From Parahoeflea halophila (GTDB taxonomy: Bacteria; Pseudomonadota; Alphaproteobacteria; Rhizobiales; Rhizobiaceae), in assembly GCF_900220985.1 (NCBI RefSeq), contig NZ_OCPC01000002.1, positions 609,034-673,033 on the forward strand: a DNA stretch of 64,000 nucleotides, written 5' to 3'. The notes beneath the pieces were generated by a model. The model ran no database searches, had not been told where the DNA came from, and saw only the letters and a program-made list of their open reading frames with translations. Positions within the stretch are counted from its first letter, which is position 1; every line of letters begins with the position of its first letter. Position numbers and translations under genes: made by a program. Positions 55,193 to 63,895 of the stretch are shown here, piece by piece.

Positions 55193-56989
55193 TCAGCCGA
55201 ACCGGGCGGTAATTCGGGCGAGCGTGTCTGCGTTGGCCTTCTGTCCGGCCGGTTCCGGTTGGCCGGCAGGCCGGATCAGGCTCTTCATGACCTCGTCCTT
55301 GGAACCGAAGGCTTCAATCTGGCCGTCCCGCAGCAACATCATCTTGCTGAGAGCGGGCAAGACGCTGGTTCTTTGTGTGATGATGACACAGGCCATACCG
55401 CTGGACTGCGCCTGCCGAAGTGCAACAATCAGCGCCTCTTCTCCCTGACTGTCAAGTGTTGCATTTGGTTCGTCAAGAACGACCAGCCTGGGGTTGCCGA
55501 AGAAGGCCCGGGCAAGCGCGATGCGCTGCCGCTGGCCTCCGGAGAGAGCGTATCCGTTGAGACCCAGTACGGTGTCGTAGCCCTGTGGCAGGCTCTGAAT
55601 AAGCTCGTGGCAGTTTGCCATCCGGGCGGCCGCCACCACCTTCTCCGGGTCCGGGGAACCGCTCAACCGCGCAATGTTCTGGGCGACGGATGCGGGGAAA
55701 AGCTCTACGTCCTGCGGTACATAGCCAATATGGGGTCCCAGCGCTTCCGGGGACCAGTTCTGCAGGTCATCACCGCCAAGACGAATCACCCCCGCGGATG
55801 GAGCAATCGCTCCCACCAGCAGCCGGGCCAGGGTGGATTTGCCGGCGCCACTTGGCCCGATGATCCCTACCACCTCGCCGGGATCGACGGAGAACGACAG
55901 GCCCTTGAGAACAGGGACCGCACCAGCTTCCGGCAAGAACACCAGTTTGTCGACCGAAAGCCTCGCCTCGGGTGCGGGCAAGGCCATCGGCGCTGGTCCT
56001 GCCGGCGCCGCCCGGAGCTGTTGTTGCAGGCGCCGCCATGCCTGGTGCGCCGAAGCCAGCGATCGCCAGCCGCCAACGGCCTGGTCCAGCGGCGCCAGCG
56101 CGCGCGCGGAGATGATCGAGGCCGCAAAGATGATCCCGGCACTCAGGCTGTTGTCCGCAAGCACCAGGTAGGCTCCGTAGCCGAGAATCGCGATCTGCAG
56201 AAACAGCCGCAGGAACTTGCTCAGGCCGTTGAGCACCGCATTGCGCGTGCTGGCACGGCCGGCGGCCTTGAGCGACCGGGCAGCATCCGCCCCCCAAGAC
56301 TCCACACAATCGGGAAACATGCCCATTGCGCGGACTACCTCGGCATTACGCGCCTGGACCTGCGCCTTGCGCAAGGCGGCAGCGGAATGCTGGGTCGCCT
56401 CGGCCAGCGGCTTGCGTGAGAAACGCTGGTTGACGATCGCTACGAACACGATGAGCAGGGCAGCGCCCAGCGACAGCCAGCCCAGATGCGGGTGGATCAG
56501 GAACATGAGGGCGAGATAAATCGGCGCCACGGGAGCATCAAAAAGTGCGCTGACCAGGGGCGAGGAGACGAACTGGCGAACCTGGTCGAGGTCCCGCAAC
56601 CCCTGCACGTCGCTGCCGGAATCCTTGCCGGTCTGCAAGGAGGCATCAAGGATCGGGCCTCCGAGGCTCGTCTGCAGACGGGCAGCGACCCGGGTCAGCA
56701 CCAGTTGCCTTACTGCTTCCAGCAGGCCGATCGCGACCAGCGCCGCGACCGCCAGGATCGACAGCATGAGGAGGGTCTCTTCGCTGCGGCTGGTCAGCAC
56801 CCGGTCGTAGACCGTCATCATGTAGAGCGGTATGGTCAACATGAGCAGGTTGAGGGCCAGGGAGAACAGACCGGCGACAGCGAGCCCACGGCGGCAGATC
56901 CGCAAGTCGGTACGAATTTCGGAACTGTTCGTTCTTCCCGACTCTGCTTTTGTGGACAAAGGCGTCACTGATCGCACCAATTTTTCCAT
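55193..56989 (-). CDS. type I secretion ABC transporter, PrtD/LapB-like (about 598 aa)
   Basis: The protein is a fused permease-ATPase. Six helices (residues about 30-330) are followed by an ATPase domain with Walker A GPSGAGKST, signature LSGGQ and Walker B LVVLDEPNA. No N-terminal peptidase domain is present, as in PrtD-type exporters of RTX proteases lacking a double-glycine leader. The start is uncertain: the ATG at 56989 is preferred to a TTG at 57049, though its ribosome binding site is weak. It is first in the exporter operon and dedicated to the serralysin. Confidence 0.9.
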   Translation of the reverse strand: MEKLVRSVTPLSTKAESGRTNSSEIRTDLRICRRGLAVAGLFSLALNLLMLTIPLYMMTVYDRVLTSRSEETLLMLSILAVAALVAIGLLEAVRQLVLTRVAARLQTSLGGPILDASLQTGKDSGSDVQGLRDLDQVRQFVSSPLVSALFDAPVAPIYLALMFLIHPHLGWLSLGAALLIVFVAIVNQRFSRKPLAEATQHSAAALRKAQVQARNAEVVRAMGMFPDCVESWGADAARSLKAAGRASTRNAVLNGLSKFLRLFLQIAILGYGAYLVLADNSLSAGIIFAASIISARALAPLDQAVGGWRSLASAHQAWRRLQQQLRAAPAGPAPMALPAPEARLSVDKLVFLPEAGAVPVLKGLSFSVDPGEVVGIIGPSGAGKSTLARLLVGAIAPSAGVIRLGGDDLQNWSPEALGPHIGYVPQDVELFPASVAQNIARLSGSPDPEKVVAAARMANCHELIQSLPQGYDTVLGLNGYALSGGQRQRIALARAFFGNPRLVVLDEPNATLDSQGEEALIVALRQAQSSGMACVIITQRTSVLPALSKMMLLRDGQIEAFGSKDEVMKSLIRPAGQPEPAGQKANADTLARITARFG

Positions 56990-57049
56990 GACCTTGGAGA
57001 CTTTTTCAGCGCACCTCCATCCGTGCAAATTACGCCTTTTCGGAGACAA

Positions 57050-57796
57050 TATTGTCGCGAAGATTGATGGCCCTGTTTTTCAGATAGAGAATGATTCACG
57101 ATTTTCGCTTCTCAAAGGACTGCCCGCATTGTTGTGGACGATTTGAGCGTTGTAAGTTTGCAGGTGCGAGTAAAGACAAAAATTGTTCCAGCCTGTGGTG
57201 AAGCAACAACGCTAACTCGGCATTCAGGCTTCCGCAAACCGCACGGATAACGTTCTGACGTTCAGCTCGATCCAGCGGCACGATCGGCAACAACGTCCCT
57301 ATATCAAGCATGATCAGTTCATCGGTGGCGGTATCGGCACGTATCAGAGCTCCATGTTCGTCGCAATCAGAACTGAAAATAGATGAAGGCGGCCGGTTGA
57401 CCACTTGATATGTAGACCAGCCCAAGAACCAACGCGGTCGAAACTGCAAGCGCTGCCCCCATACCGGTGGCGGCCATAATCGCGTTGGTGCCAAATCCAT
57501 CGCCTCCGGCAAGGATGATCCGGGAACTCCAGAAATATTCTTTGAGGCGACTACGGATCAGTGATGATATGTGCAGCCTTTTTGCGGTCGGCCGAAGATA
57601 CCGGGAAGGATATTCCTGCAAGCATCCATAATAGTCGCACAAGACTGATCAGTCGGGAATCCATCGAAGGGACTTTTGTCTCTCAACCATCCACCAGGAG
57701 AAACATCTTCATGCCCATGCGGACGGATACGATGCATTGCTCGTCGATACACCACACTGTAGACACTTTCTGAAATGACCAGAATGGAACAAATAT
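57050..57796. other. intergenic region with weak minus-strand open frames
   Basis: No gene can be supported in these 747 bases. Two overlapping minus-strand frames, near 57096-57512 and 57367-57642, show protein-like segments. The first has LDIGTLLPIVPLDRAERQN, and the second has a C-terminal hydrophobic helix (AALAVSTALVLGLVYISS). Neither has a ribosome binding site, and the pair may be the frameshifted remains of one gene. Confidence 0.35.
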
Positions 57797-59230
57797 ATGC
57801 TTAGATTTCTGCGCCGCTTTGATCCCCGTTCCGTCAACGATCGAGATGGTCCACGTTCTTCGACCCAGCCATCTGCAGACGCGGCAAACCAGGGATCCGA
57901 ACAGACAGGAAACCGGGAACCTGCAAACGCGCATTTGCCATCGGATCAAGTCACCGATGCCCTCGAGAGTTTGCGCCCACTGGACTACTTGCTTGAGCCC
58001 AACATCGCGCAGCTTCAAAGTGTGTTTGATAACGCAGACGACAAGATCGCTTGCCTCAGGCGATTTGCGCTGTTTTTTGTGGTGCGTCCGGAAAAACTTA
58101 AGTTAATCAATACGCCTTACTATCATCATCACCATGCTGGAAATGTTGTATTCGATTTGATTCTTGCTGCGGGCGAGTATGGCGCGGGGCATCTGGATCT
58201 GGCCGAATCTCTGATTGCATCCCACATCGAGGATTTCGATGATCCGTTTCTGGGAATGTTGCTCGCCAGGATACAGGGTGCCAAGGGCGATTTCCCCGGC
58301 GAAGCCGAAACCGTTCAGAAGCTCAGGACGAGATTTCCAGACGATGTGATGGTTACACTCTTCCAACTGAATGTGGATCTTCGCGATGGGAACATCGCAA
58401 AGGCGAACCAGAACCTCGATAGTGTCCGGCCTTTCGTGGAAGAGCTGTTGAAGACAGAAAGCCTTGAAGTACAATCGTCGGCGGCCGATCTCGCCGACGC
58501 TATCAAGAATAGGCGCCTGTCGCGATCGGAATCGTTTGACATTTACGATGATGCACTAACGCGCCAGACGTGGGCAGGATATTTCGAACATTTTATAACC
58601 CAGGGACGCCATCAGTCCGGCGACGGGCATCTGATCGACGAGCTCGACGTCCAACTTACGGATTTCATAGGCAAGCACGGTATCGGTACGGTCCTTGATT
58701 TCGGTTCATTGTGCGCGGAGATCATCGCTCGACCGGCGGACAAACTGCGCGATACCCGCTTTGTTGGCATTGACCGTCAGGAATTCGTCGCAACACTTAA
58801 CCAGGAAGCCTATGCGCTCCCGAACATGTCGTTCGAATCTGGAGACATATTCGACTTTCTGCCTCAGATGAAGGAACTGCCAGGCCCGAGACTGCTTTTT
58901 CACGTCCGGACAACCTGCTTTCTCTATCCTGAGTTGGTGGAAAGGATTTACGCGGCGGCGGCTCAGGCGGGAGTGGACTACATCATGGGATGGGAGGGGG
59001 ATGGCCTGTCGCGTCATCACCTTCGATATTTCAGTTTTGATGATATGCCCGACATATCGATCGCTCGAAAAGGGGTTTTGTTCAACCACAATTATCGAAG
59101 GATACTCGAACGAGCAGGCTACGAGATCACGCACCAGCAGAATGTAACAACGCTGGCGCTCTGTCCCGACGAGAAGGACTTGTTGGGAGCGGCCCTCTTT
59201 TTCACAGCCCGAAGGCGACAGGCATCCTGA
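57797..59230 (+). CDS. uncharacterised SAM-methyltransferase-like protein (477 aa)
   Basis: The N-terminal part is disordered to about residue 55, then helical with TPR-like character to about residue 250 (LLARIQGAKGDFPGEAETVQKL). Residues about 290-470 look like a Rossmann methyltransferase: a glycine-containing strand (GTVLDFGSLCAEI), FVGIDRQEF and a later SGDIFDFLPQMKEL, positions expected for SAM-binding loops. No specific family is recognised. It stands alone between the secretion genes and integrase debris, and its lower GC content fits an accessory gene. Confidence 0.72.
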   Translation: MLRFLRRFDPRSVNDRDGPRSSTQPSADAANQGSEQTGNREPANAHLPSDQVTDALESLRPLDYLLEPNIAQLQSVFDNADDKIACLRRFALFFVVRPEKLKLINTPYYHHHHAGNVVFDLILAAGEYGAGHLDLAESLIASHIEDFDDPFLGMLLARIQGAKGDFPGEAETVQKLRTRFPDDVMVTLFQLNVDLRDGNIAKANQNLDSVRPFVEELLKTESLEVQSSAADLADAIKNRRLSRSESFDIYDDALTRQTWAGYFEHFITQGRHQSGDGHLIDELDVQLTDFIGKHGIGTVLDFGSLCAEIIARPADKLRDTRFVGIDRQEFVATLNQEAYALPNMSFESGDIFDFLPQMKELPGPRLLFHVRTTCFLYPELVERIYAAAAQAGVDYIMGWEGDGLSRHHLRYFSFDDMPDISIARKGVLFNHNYRRILERAGYEITHQQNVTTLALCPDEKDLLGAALFFTARRRQAS

Positions 59231-59337
59231 TCTGTGTTCATCCAGCGGACGGGATCAAGCTGTGGTCGATAGGGAGCGCGAAGGCGTTTCGCCGTCGCTG
59301 CTATCTGTGTTGTTTCACTTCTGCAGTGCCTGTCCGG

Positions 59338-59460
59338 GTCGTTTTCAAGCGCTGAGGCTGTCTGCCCCTGGGTCCCGGTCGCAACCGCTCCGTGGCTGGT
59401 GAAGGCAGTCCCCATCTGGTCGTGACCGAGGTTTAGGCTCCAGGCCTTGGATGCCTCTAC
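59338..59460 (-). pseudogene. fragment of a second tyrosine integrase
   Basis: On the minus strand the frame from 59460 reads SKAWSLNLGHDQM and AFTSHGAV, a pattern found at the C-terminus of phage-type tyrosine recombinases of a different family from the neighbouring remnant. It has no start and joins that remnant directly, so it is the broken end of another integrase. Confidence 0.65.
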
Positions 59461-60440
59461 GCCTTATGATGTCTGGAGGACATGCTCTTCAGGGCGCCGC
59501 TGGCGGAGTTTGCGGTGTTCCCGTCCGGGCCACGGTACCGGGGAAGCAGGAAGGGACCCTTGGTGGCCTCACAGGCCCCCATAGCGGCTGATGGAGAGGC
59601 GCCCACCAACGGGATGGCCCGTTCGCTACCCTTGGTCTTGGGGCGACGCCACGGGTGAACCCTGACGATGACATGAGGGTGTTCGCCATCCAGAACGGCA
59701 TCTTGTCGAACGAGACCGGCAGCATCGCCCAGTCGCATCTCCTTATCGCTGATCAGCGCAACAAGCCTCCGAGGCTCGTCATTGATCTTCCTGCTGGAGC
59801 ATTGGACGATCGCCAGGACATCAAGGGGATTGGAAGTTGGTTTCGCGACCGGTGCGATAGCTTCGTCACCGATGACGACCACCGGGAAGGCCTTTATCTC
59901 AGGCAAGCCGTTCTCTCTGGCTGCGAAGTTCACGATTGCGCGGACAGTGTTGAGTGTCCGCTTCGCGCACCTTCGACAGCCCCCGTTCAAACAAGGCGTT
60001 CCGAAACTGGTTGACCTCGTTGTGGGCACAGGTGTCGACGGGTTTGTCGCCGTGGCGGCCAATCAGATACCCGGTGCAGCGCTCGGCCGCCTGGGTGAAG
60101 CTGGCGGACCGGCCTCCTTCTTTGTGCCAACATGCAGCTCTTTGGCTTCGGTGAAGGTGATCCCTTCGCTCACCGCAGCGATTTCACAAGGCGAATGTCG
60201 ATGAAGGAAGCGACGCAGTGGGTTCTCCGAGATCTTCCTCCGAAGCGTCAGCCAGACTTGGTCCAGCTTTGCTGCGAGGCCGATCGCTCCACCCCGTGCA
60301 ACTTTTTTTGACTTGGTTCGAAGCGAAATCGCAATGCGAGGGCTTTTGTGGTGGCCCTTGAGGTCTTCCGGGATGCGTCGTGAGAAATAGTACACGCCAC
60401 GCTTGATATAGAGAAAAGGGGCGTCTTTGGTCACCCACAT
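59461..60440 (-). pseudogene. degenerate tyrosine integrase
   Basis: Minus-strand frame 60440-60063 encodes the N-terminus of a phage-type integrase (FLYIKRGVYYFSRRIPEDLKG). After a stop near 60063 the match continues downstream with EMRLGDAAGL (the box-I arginine), KTKGSERAIPLV and, in another frame, CPPDIIRR near 59470. Several frameshifts and the stop make it non-functional. It is the marker of a former integrated element and stands next to the methyltransferase-like gene. Confidence 0.85.
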
Positions 60441-60765
60441 GGTCTACCCTCCGCTCGGGATCTGACAGAAACCGATTGGATATCAAGGGGTTAACCTAAG
60501 GGAATGGTGCCCAGAAGAGGCATTCGGTTGGCCAGCTGTCAGTTGGCCAGGGTCTTGAGTTTCCATTTTGTTATCAATGACTTACTGAGTCTTCGCTTAG
60601 CCTCTCATCCTCATGCAAACATCATAGCTTGTACCTTTTTGAGGTCAAGCTTTGTACCGTTCGCGTTGTCGGCCTCAGTGTGGGTCCTGAACACGGACTA
60701 GAAGCGGTCCGTGGTGGCCTTTCGCGATGGCATCGTTTCACATGGTTGAGCTGCTTTCCTGTTGG
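60441..60765. other. intergenic region with short direct repeat
   Basis: No gene is recognised in these 325 bases. TTGGCCAG occurs twice about 15 bp apart, near 60528 and 60543, upstream of the dead integrase, where an attachment or binding site might lie. Nothing else is distinctive. Confidence 0.35.
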
Positions 60766-61476
60766 CTACCCAAAACGAGGGTCACTACGAGGAATGCGGC
60801 GAAAATCGTAGGCCTCCAACGGGGAGCCTAGGGTGTAGTGATCGATCACACTCTGCTTCAGAAAAGGGGTGGCGACAAAGCGGTACGTGCGAGCCTCTCT
60901 GACCCGCCAAAGCACCCTCTCTGGAGGAGGCTCGATAGCCGGAAATTCAGCATCACCAAAGTCGAGATAAACGGGATGGACACATCTAATCCAGTTATCG
61001 ACCAGTTTAATGGGGCGCAGTGGTAAGCCCAGGCCACAGATCTCATCGCAATACATGGAGCTGACAGACAAGAAGTCCGCGAAAGTGGACACATCCCTTG
61101 CATTTCTAGTTCCATCCACGATCCATACCATCGGGTTGTAGAAGTCCTCTCGGGAACGCCTTTCGGCTTCTGGAAGGTACGAGTGCTGGAACTCAATCAC
61201 CGTATTATTTGGAAGTCGCACGTCAGCAATATGAACGTCTCCGTCCAGGTCTTCCATCCGAATTTCTTGATAGTCCTCTGGGAACTCGTTTTTCCAATTA
61301 CGATGCCAGGCTGTTTCCCGCTCCCCCCACTTGTCACAGTTAGCGGTTCGGTGCGCCCAATGATGAACTCTCTTACGTCCGCATTTGGCTATCATTGGTA
61401 AGCCACATCCTTGACATACTCCCTGAAGCCCGGTCTCGGCTTCACGGCGACGACCATCGACGAGCGCGTACTTCAA
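60766..61476 (-). CDS. CoiA-like nuclease (236 aa)
   Basis: The protein has a zinc-ribbon-like N-terminus (CQGCGLPMIAKCG), then HHWAHR, and a nuclease core with ADVRLPNNTVIEFQHS, a PD-(D/E)xK-type arrangement with E-x-Q. Both match the competence protein CoiA family, which are stand-alone nucleases often carried on mobile DNA, not only in naturally competent bacteria. It uses a TTG start, and GGGA lies upstream. There is no competence gene nearby. Codon use and lower GC suit horizontal origin. Confidence 0.8.
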   Translation of the reverse strand: MKYALVDGRRREAETGLQGVCQGCGLPMIAKCGRKRVHHWAHRTANCDKWGERETAWHRNWKNEFPEDYQEIRMEDLDGDVHIADVRLPNNTVIEFQHSYLPEAERRSREDFYNPMVWIVDGTRNARDVSTFADFLSVSSMYCDEICGLGLPLRPIKLVDNWIRCVHPVYLDFGDAEFPAIEPPPERVLWRVREARTYRFVATPFLKQSVIDHYTLGSPLEAYDFRRIPRSDPRFG

Positions 61477-61543
61477 TCACAATCCCTTTCGCGTCATGCT
61501 CTGCCTGAGTTTTCCGTCCATGGCACTAGCACGATGCGTTAGC

Positions 61544-61710
61544 AGACTAGTCAAATCAAGAACCTCTTCGATGTGGTCAAGATCGCGGCCTACGACAAGC
61601 AGATGCTGGCGCTGGACAAGGATTGCATCCCAGCCGATCAGCTACAAAAGATTGTAGCCCGACTAGACCATAACCGCTATGAGTACAGACACGGCTCATC
61701 CGCGCCGTGA
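61544..61710 (+). pseudogene. unidentified 3' gene fragment
   Basis: An in-frame stretch containing IKNLFDVVKIAAYDKQMLAL and DQLQKIVARLDHNRYEY ends at a stop at 61710 but has no start or ribosome binding site. The composition looks like real protein, so this is likely the end of a lost gene. Confidence 0.3.
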
Positions 61711-61721
61711 CGTTCAGTTAG

Positions 61722-62024
61722 ATGAGGGTTTTGATGCGTTTTGTCGCCATGCTGGCCGTCGCCGGTACACTCACTACAACTCCTGTACCAGCCGAAGATA
61801 TCAGCTACATCGAAATGGCAGCCTTCGCGCTCCTTTCGAGGGCTCTTTGTGACCTGCCCGATCCTGCAATGTATGACCAGATGATCAGAGCCGCCATGAG
61901 CGATCTTGGTATCGATCGAGAAGCTGCTGAACAGGTCGCGACCTTTCGTGCGAAACAAATTGGGGAGCAGATCGTCAACGCTGACAAGACATCCGAGTTT
62001 TGTATCGGTATTGCGCAGGACTAG
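61722..62024 (+). CDS. small secreted protein (100 aa)
   Basis: A likely signal peptide (MRVLMRFVAMLAVAGTLTTTPVPAED) is followed by a helical mature region with two cysteines (ALCDLPD, EFCIGI). No family is recognised. The gene is short and low in GC. A weak ribosome binding site limits confidence. It lies 11 bp after the stop of a gene fragment. Confidence 0.5.
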   Translation: MRVLMRFVAMLAVAGTLTTTPVPAEDISYIEMAAFALLSRALCDLPDPAMYDQMIRAAMSDLGIDREAAEQVATFRAKQIGEQIVNADKTSEFCIGIAQD

Positions 62025-62208
62025 ATCATTCCGCCCTTAGCTCGGAGTATATGATACGCTTCGTGGTCATTCTCGGCTTCGTCGGCAGCCGTTCCGCTAC
62101 TCCCGGCTCCGCTGAGATCTCGGTATGTCAAGCAATCGATCTCGCTGCGAAGCCAGCACTCGGTAAGCAAAGTTGCGCGTTAGATACGGACAGCGGGCCG
62201 GATACTCG

Positions 62209-62481
62209 TCACGCCTTCCTTATCGATGCGGCAAGTTGCATCCGTCTCTTGAGCCGAAAGAAGGAACCCTTACCCTGTTCAAATGCCTCTATGCGGGCAA
62301 TCATCTCAATCGAGAGTTCGCCTATCCGCATTTCCGCATTGTCCAAGAGCTTCCTGTCAGCAAGGTGCTTTACTTGGCTCAGCTTTTCGTAGGCAGCCTG
62401 GAGGGCATTTTCTCGCTCTTCGGCACTCGCTCCTTCGACGAAGCGTTGGATCTCATCTTGTTCTTTGGAGGAAACCGGCAT
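62209..62481 (-). CDS. small helical hypothetical protein (90 aa)
   Basis: The sequence is almost wholly helical and charged (EERENALQAAYEKLSQVKHLADRKLL, shown in part) with no membrane segment. The minus-strand frame is more protein-like than overlapping plus-strand frames, and GGAG-like sequence lies upstream. A small dimeric or regulatory protein is possible. It is not recognised. Confidence 0.5.
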   Translation of the reverse strand: MPVSSKEQDEIQRFVEGASAEERENALQAAYEKLSQVKHLADRKLLDNAEMRIGELSIEMIARIEAFEQGKGSFFRLKRRMQLAASIRKA

Positions 62482-62525
62482 GAACGCAATATCTCCTGAT
62501 TGAATTTAGCGGTGATACAAAATGG

Positions 62526-62840
62526 CTAAGCTGCCGGTCTTCTAGGTCTTGTCACTGCGACGTAGAAGAATAGCGCTGCACATAGCAGATCGATCGGTAA
62601 CCAGATTGTCCGGCTCAGTGAGACCTGAAACACTGGATTGAAGAGTATTGCTACCAAACCCATCACCACCACTTCCCAACGGAGAGACTGGCTTGCTTGA
62701 TAGATAACGTACGCTGCGATGACGGCGGCGAGGGTAACTGCGATGCGGAGAAAGGTGTAGAAACCATATGGCATCGGCAACACCGCTAGTATCAACAGGG
62801 CGGATGGGATCAGCAGATAGAAGCGTGAATGGTTGATCAT
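62526..62840 (-). CDS. small polytopic membrane protein (104 aa)
   Basis: The start at 62840 overlaps the previous gene by 4 bp (ATGA). Three to four hydrophobic segments (FYLLIPSALLILAVLPM, FLRIAVTLAAVIAAYVIY, WEVVVMGLVAILF, PIDLLCAALFFYVAV) fill the protein, and a conserved-looking LFNPVFQVSLSRTIW lies between the last two, as in the DUF6804-type small membrane proteins. Its role is unknown. Confidence 0.7.
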   Translation of the reverse strand: MINHSRFYLLIPSALLILAVLPMPYGFYTFLRIAVTLAAVIAAYVIYQASQSLRWEVVVMGLVAILFNPVFQVSLSRTIWLPIDLLCAALFFYVAVTRPRRPAA

Positions 62841-63235
62841 CCTGATTGTTCCCACATATCTTCTAGCGGGTCTGGCCCGTATCGATTTGGTCCCTGAGTA
62901 CCTGGTACGGCGCAAAGCACCAAAAACAGTGCTAAGGAGGCTGCGCCCCCGACGTACTGGTCGGCAATGCCGGTTACTAACCAGAGCAAAGCAAGCCACC
63001 CAGTGATGCCCATATCCCGAAGACGCTGAGCGGTTAAGGTGTATCCACAGATCACGTAAGGTGCGAAGAAAAAGAGGAACAGAATTTGGCCCGACCTTTG
63101 ACGTGCCTCGAAGAACCAAAGAGCTAAGATCACGCCGCCTAAAATCAAATTCAAGATTAGAGTGGCGAGTATAAAACTCTTTCTGTTTCTCCGTGTTGAT
63201 AGGGAGAACCATTCTTCTGTCGATGGGATGCTCAA
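62837..63235 (-). CDS. DUF805-family membrane protein (132 aa)
   Basis: Four helices with the RLRDMGITGW signature between helix two and three, and a C-terminal NRYGPDPL, which is typical of DUF805. The family is widespread, and its function is not known. It overlaps both neighbours by 4 bp, making a tight three-gene operon of small membrane proteins. Confidence 0.8.
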   Translation of the reverse strand: MSIPSTEEWFSLSTRRNRKSFILATLILNLILGGVILALWFFEARQRSGQILFLFFFAPYVICGYTLTAQRLRDMGITGWLALLWLVTGIADQYVGGAASLALFLVLCAVPGTQGPNRYGPDPLEDMWEQSG

Positions 63236-63513
63236 CGTCGTCTCTCAAGAGCCATTGATGCAATGCCCATAATAGCAATTACTGGAATGTACCAAAAGAA
63301 CAGGGTAGCCGCTTGCCAGAAGCTCCAGTCCCAAGCGTTGACAGCCCCGTAAACTCCCAAGACGGATCCCAGCACCGGGATGTAAGTTACTACCATGGCC
63401 AGAATGAAGCTGATAACGCCGCCCCACCCGAGCGCATGATCAATGCCATCGATAATCGCAAAAAGCTGAATGATACCAACCGCAAAATATGCGATCCCGA
63501 TAAAAACCTGCAT
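63232..63513 (-). CDS. small membrane protein (93 aa)
   Basis: Three hydrophobic segments (FIGIAYFAVGIIQLFAIIDGI, VISFILAMVVTYIPVLGSV, AATLFFWYIPVIAIMGIASMA) occupy the whole protein. It is the first gene of the operon with the DUF805 gene, overlapping it by 4 bp. The ribosome binding site is only a G-run. No family is recognised with certainty. Confidence 0.65.
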   Translation of the reverse strand: MQVFIGIAYFAVGIIQLFAIIDGIDHALGWGGVISFILAMVVTYIPVLGSVLGVYGAVNAWDWSFWQAATLFFWYIPVIAIMGIASMALERRR

Positions 63514-63671
63514 AATGGCAGCCCCCCGTCTTCCTCTGTTAGCCAGTGTCTACAAGGCTCACACTAGCCTTAGGTTTTGTGATGAGGAAGATACAACCGT
63601 GTAGCTGAAATAACCAATCCACAGTGCTGATCGATGTGGTGACCTCGCTCGTGCTAGCGGCCATTCAAAAA

Positions 63672-63895
63672 TCACCGAATATCAAGCCTAGCCATAACCC
63701 GACCAACTTGGGCTGCCTTCCAAACCGCGCCTCCACGAGCCGTCGGGATACCTCTCTCACTCAACTCCCTAGCCATCGCATTGAGAGATAGTTTTCGGTC
63801 ACGCATCTCTGAAATGACGGGTGCGAGATCATCGGCTCTTTGGGCTGCACGTCGTTGTGACGCCCTTCGTCCCCGATCTTGCGCATCCGTGGAGA
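63672..63895 (-). pseudogene. 3' end of a serine recombinase (resolvase/invertase type)
   Basis: On the minus strand the frame ending at the stop at 63672 reads DDLAPVISEMRDRKLSLNAM, then ELSERGIPTARGG and RVMARL, the C-terminal helix-turn-helix pattern of serine recombinases. It stops abruptly at 63895 where the IS3-family end begins, so the N-terminal catalytic part is missing here and has been cut by the insertion. Confidence 0.78.

Noticed and set aside
55178..56419. A 413-codon plus-strand open frame
   Set aside because: It is antisense to the secretion ABC transporter.
62000..62392. A 130-codon plus-strand open frame
   Set aside because: It overlaps a more protein-like minus-strand gene and lacks a ribosome binding site; its start is inside another gene.
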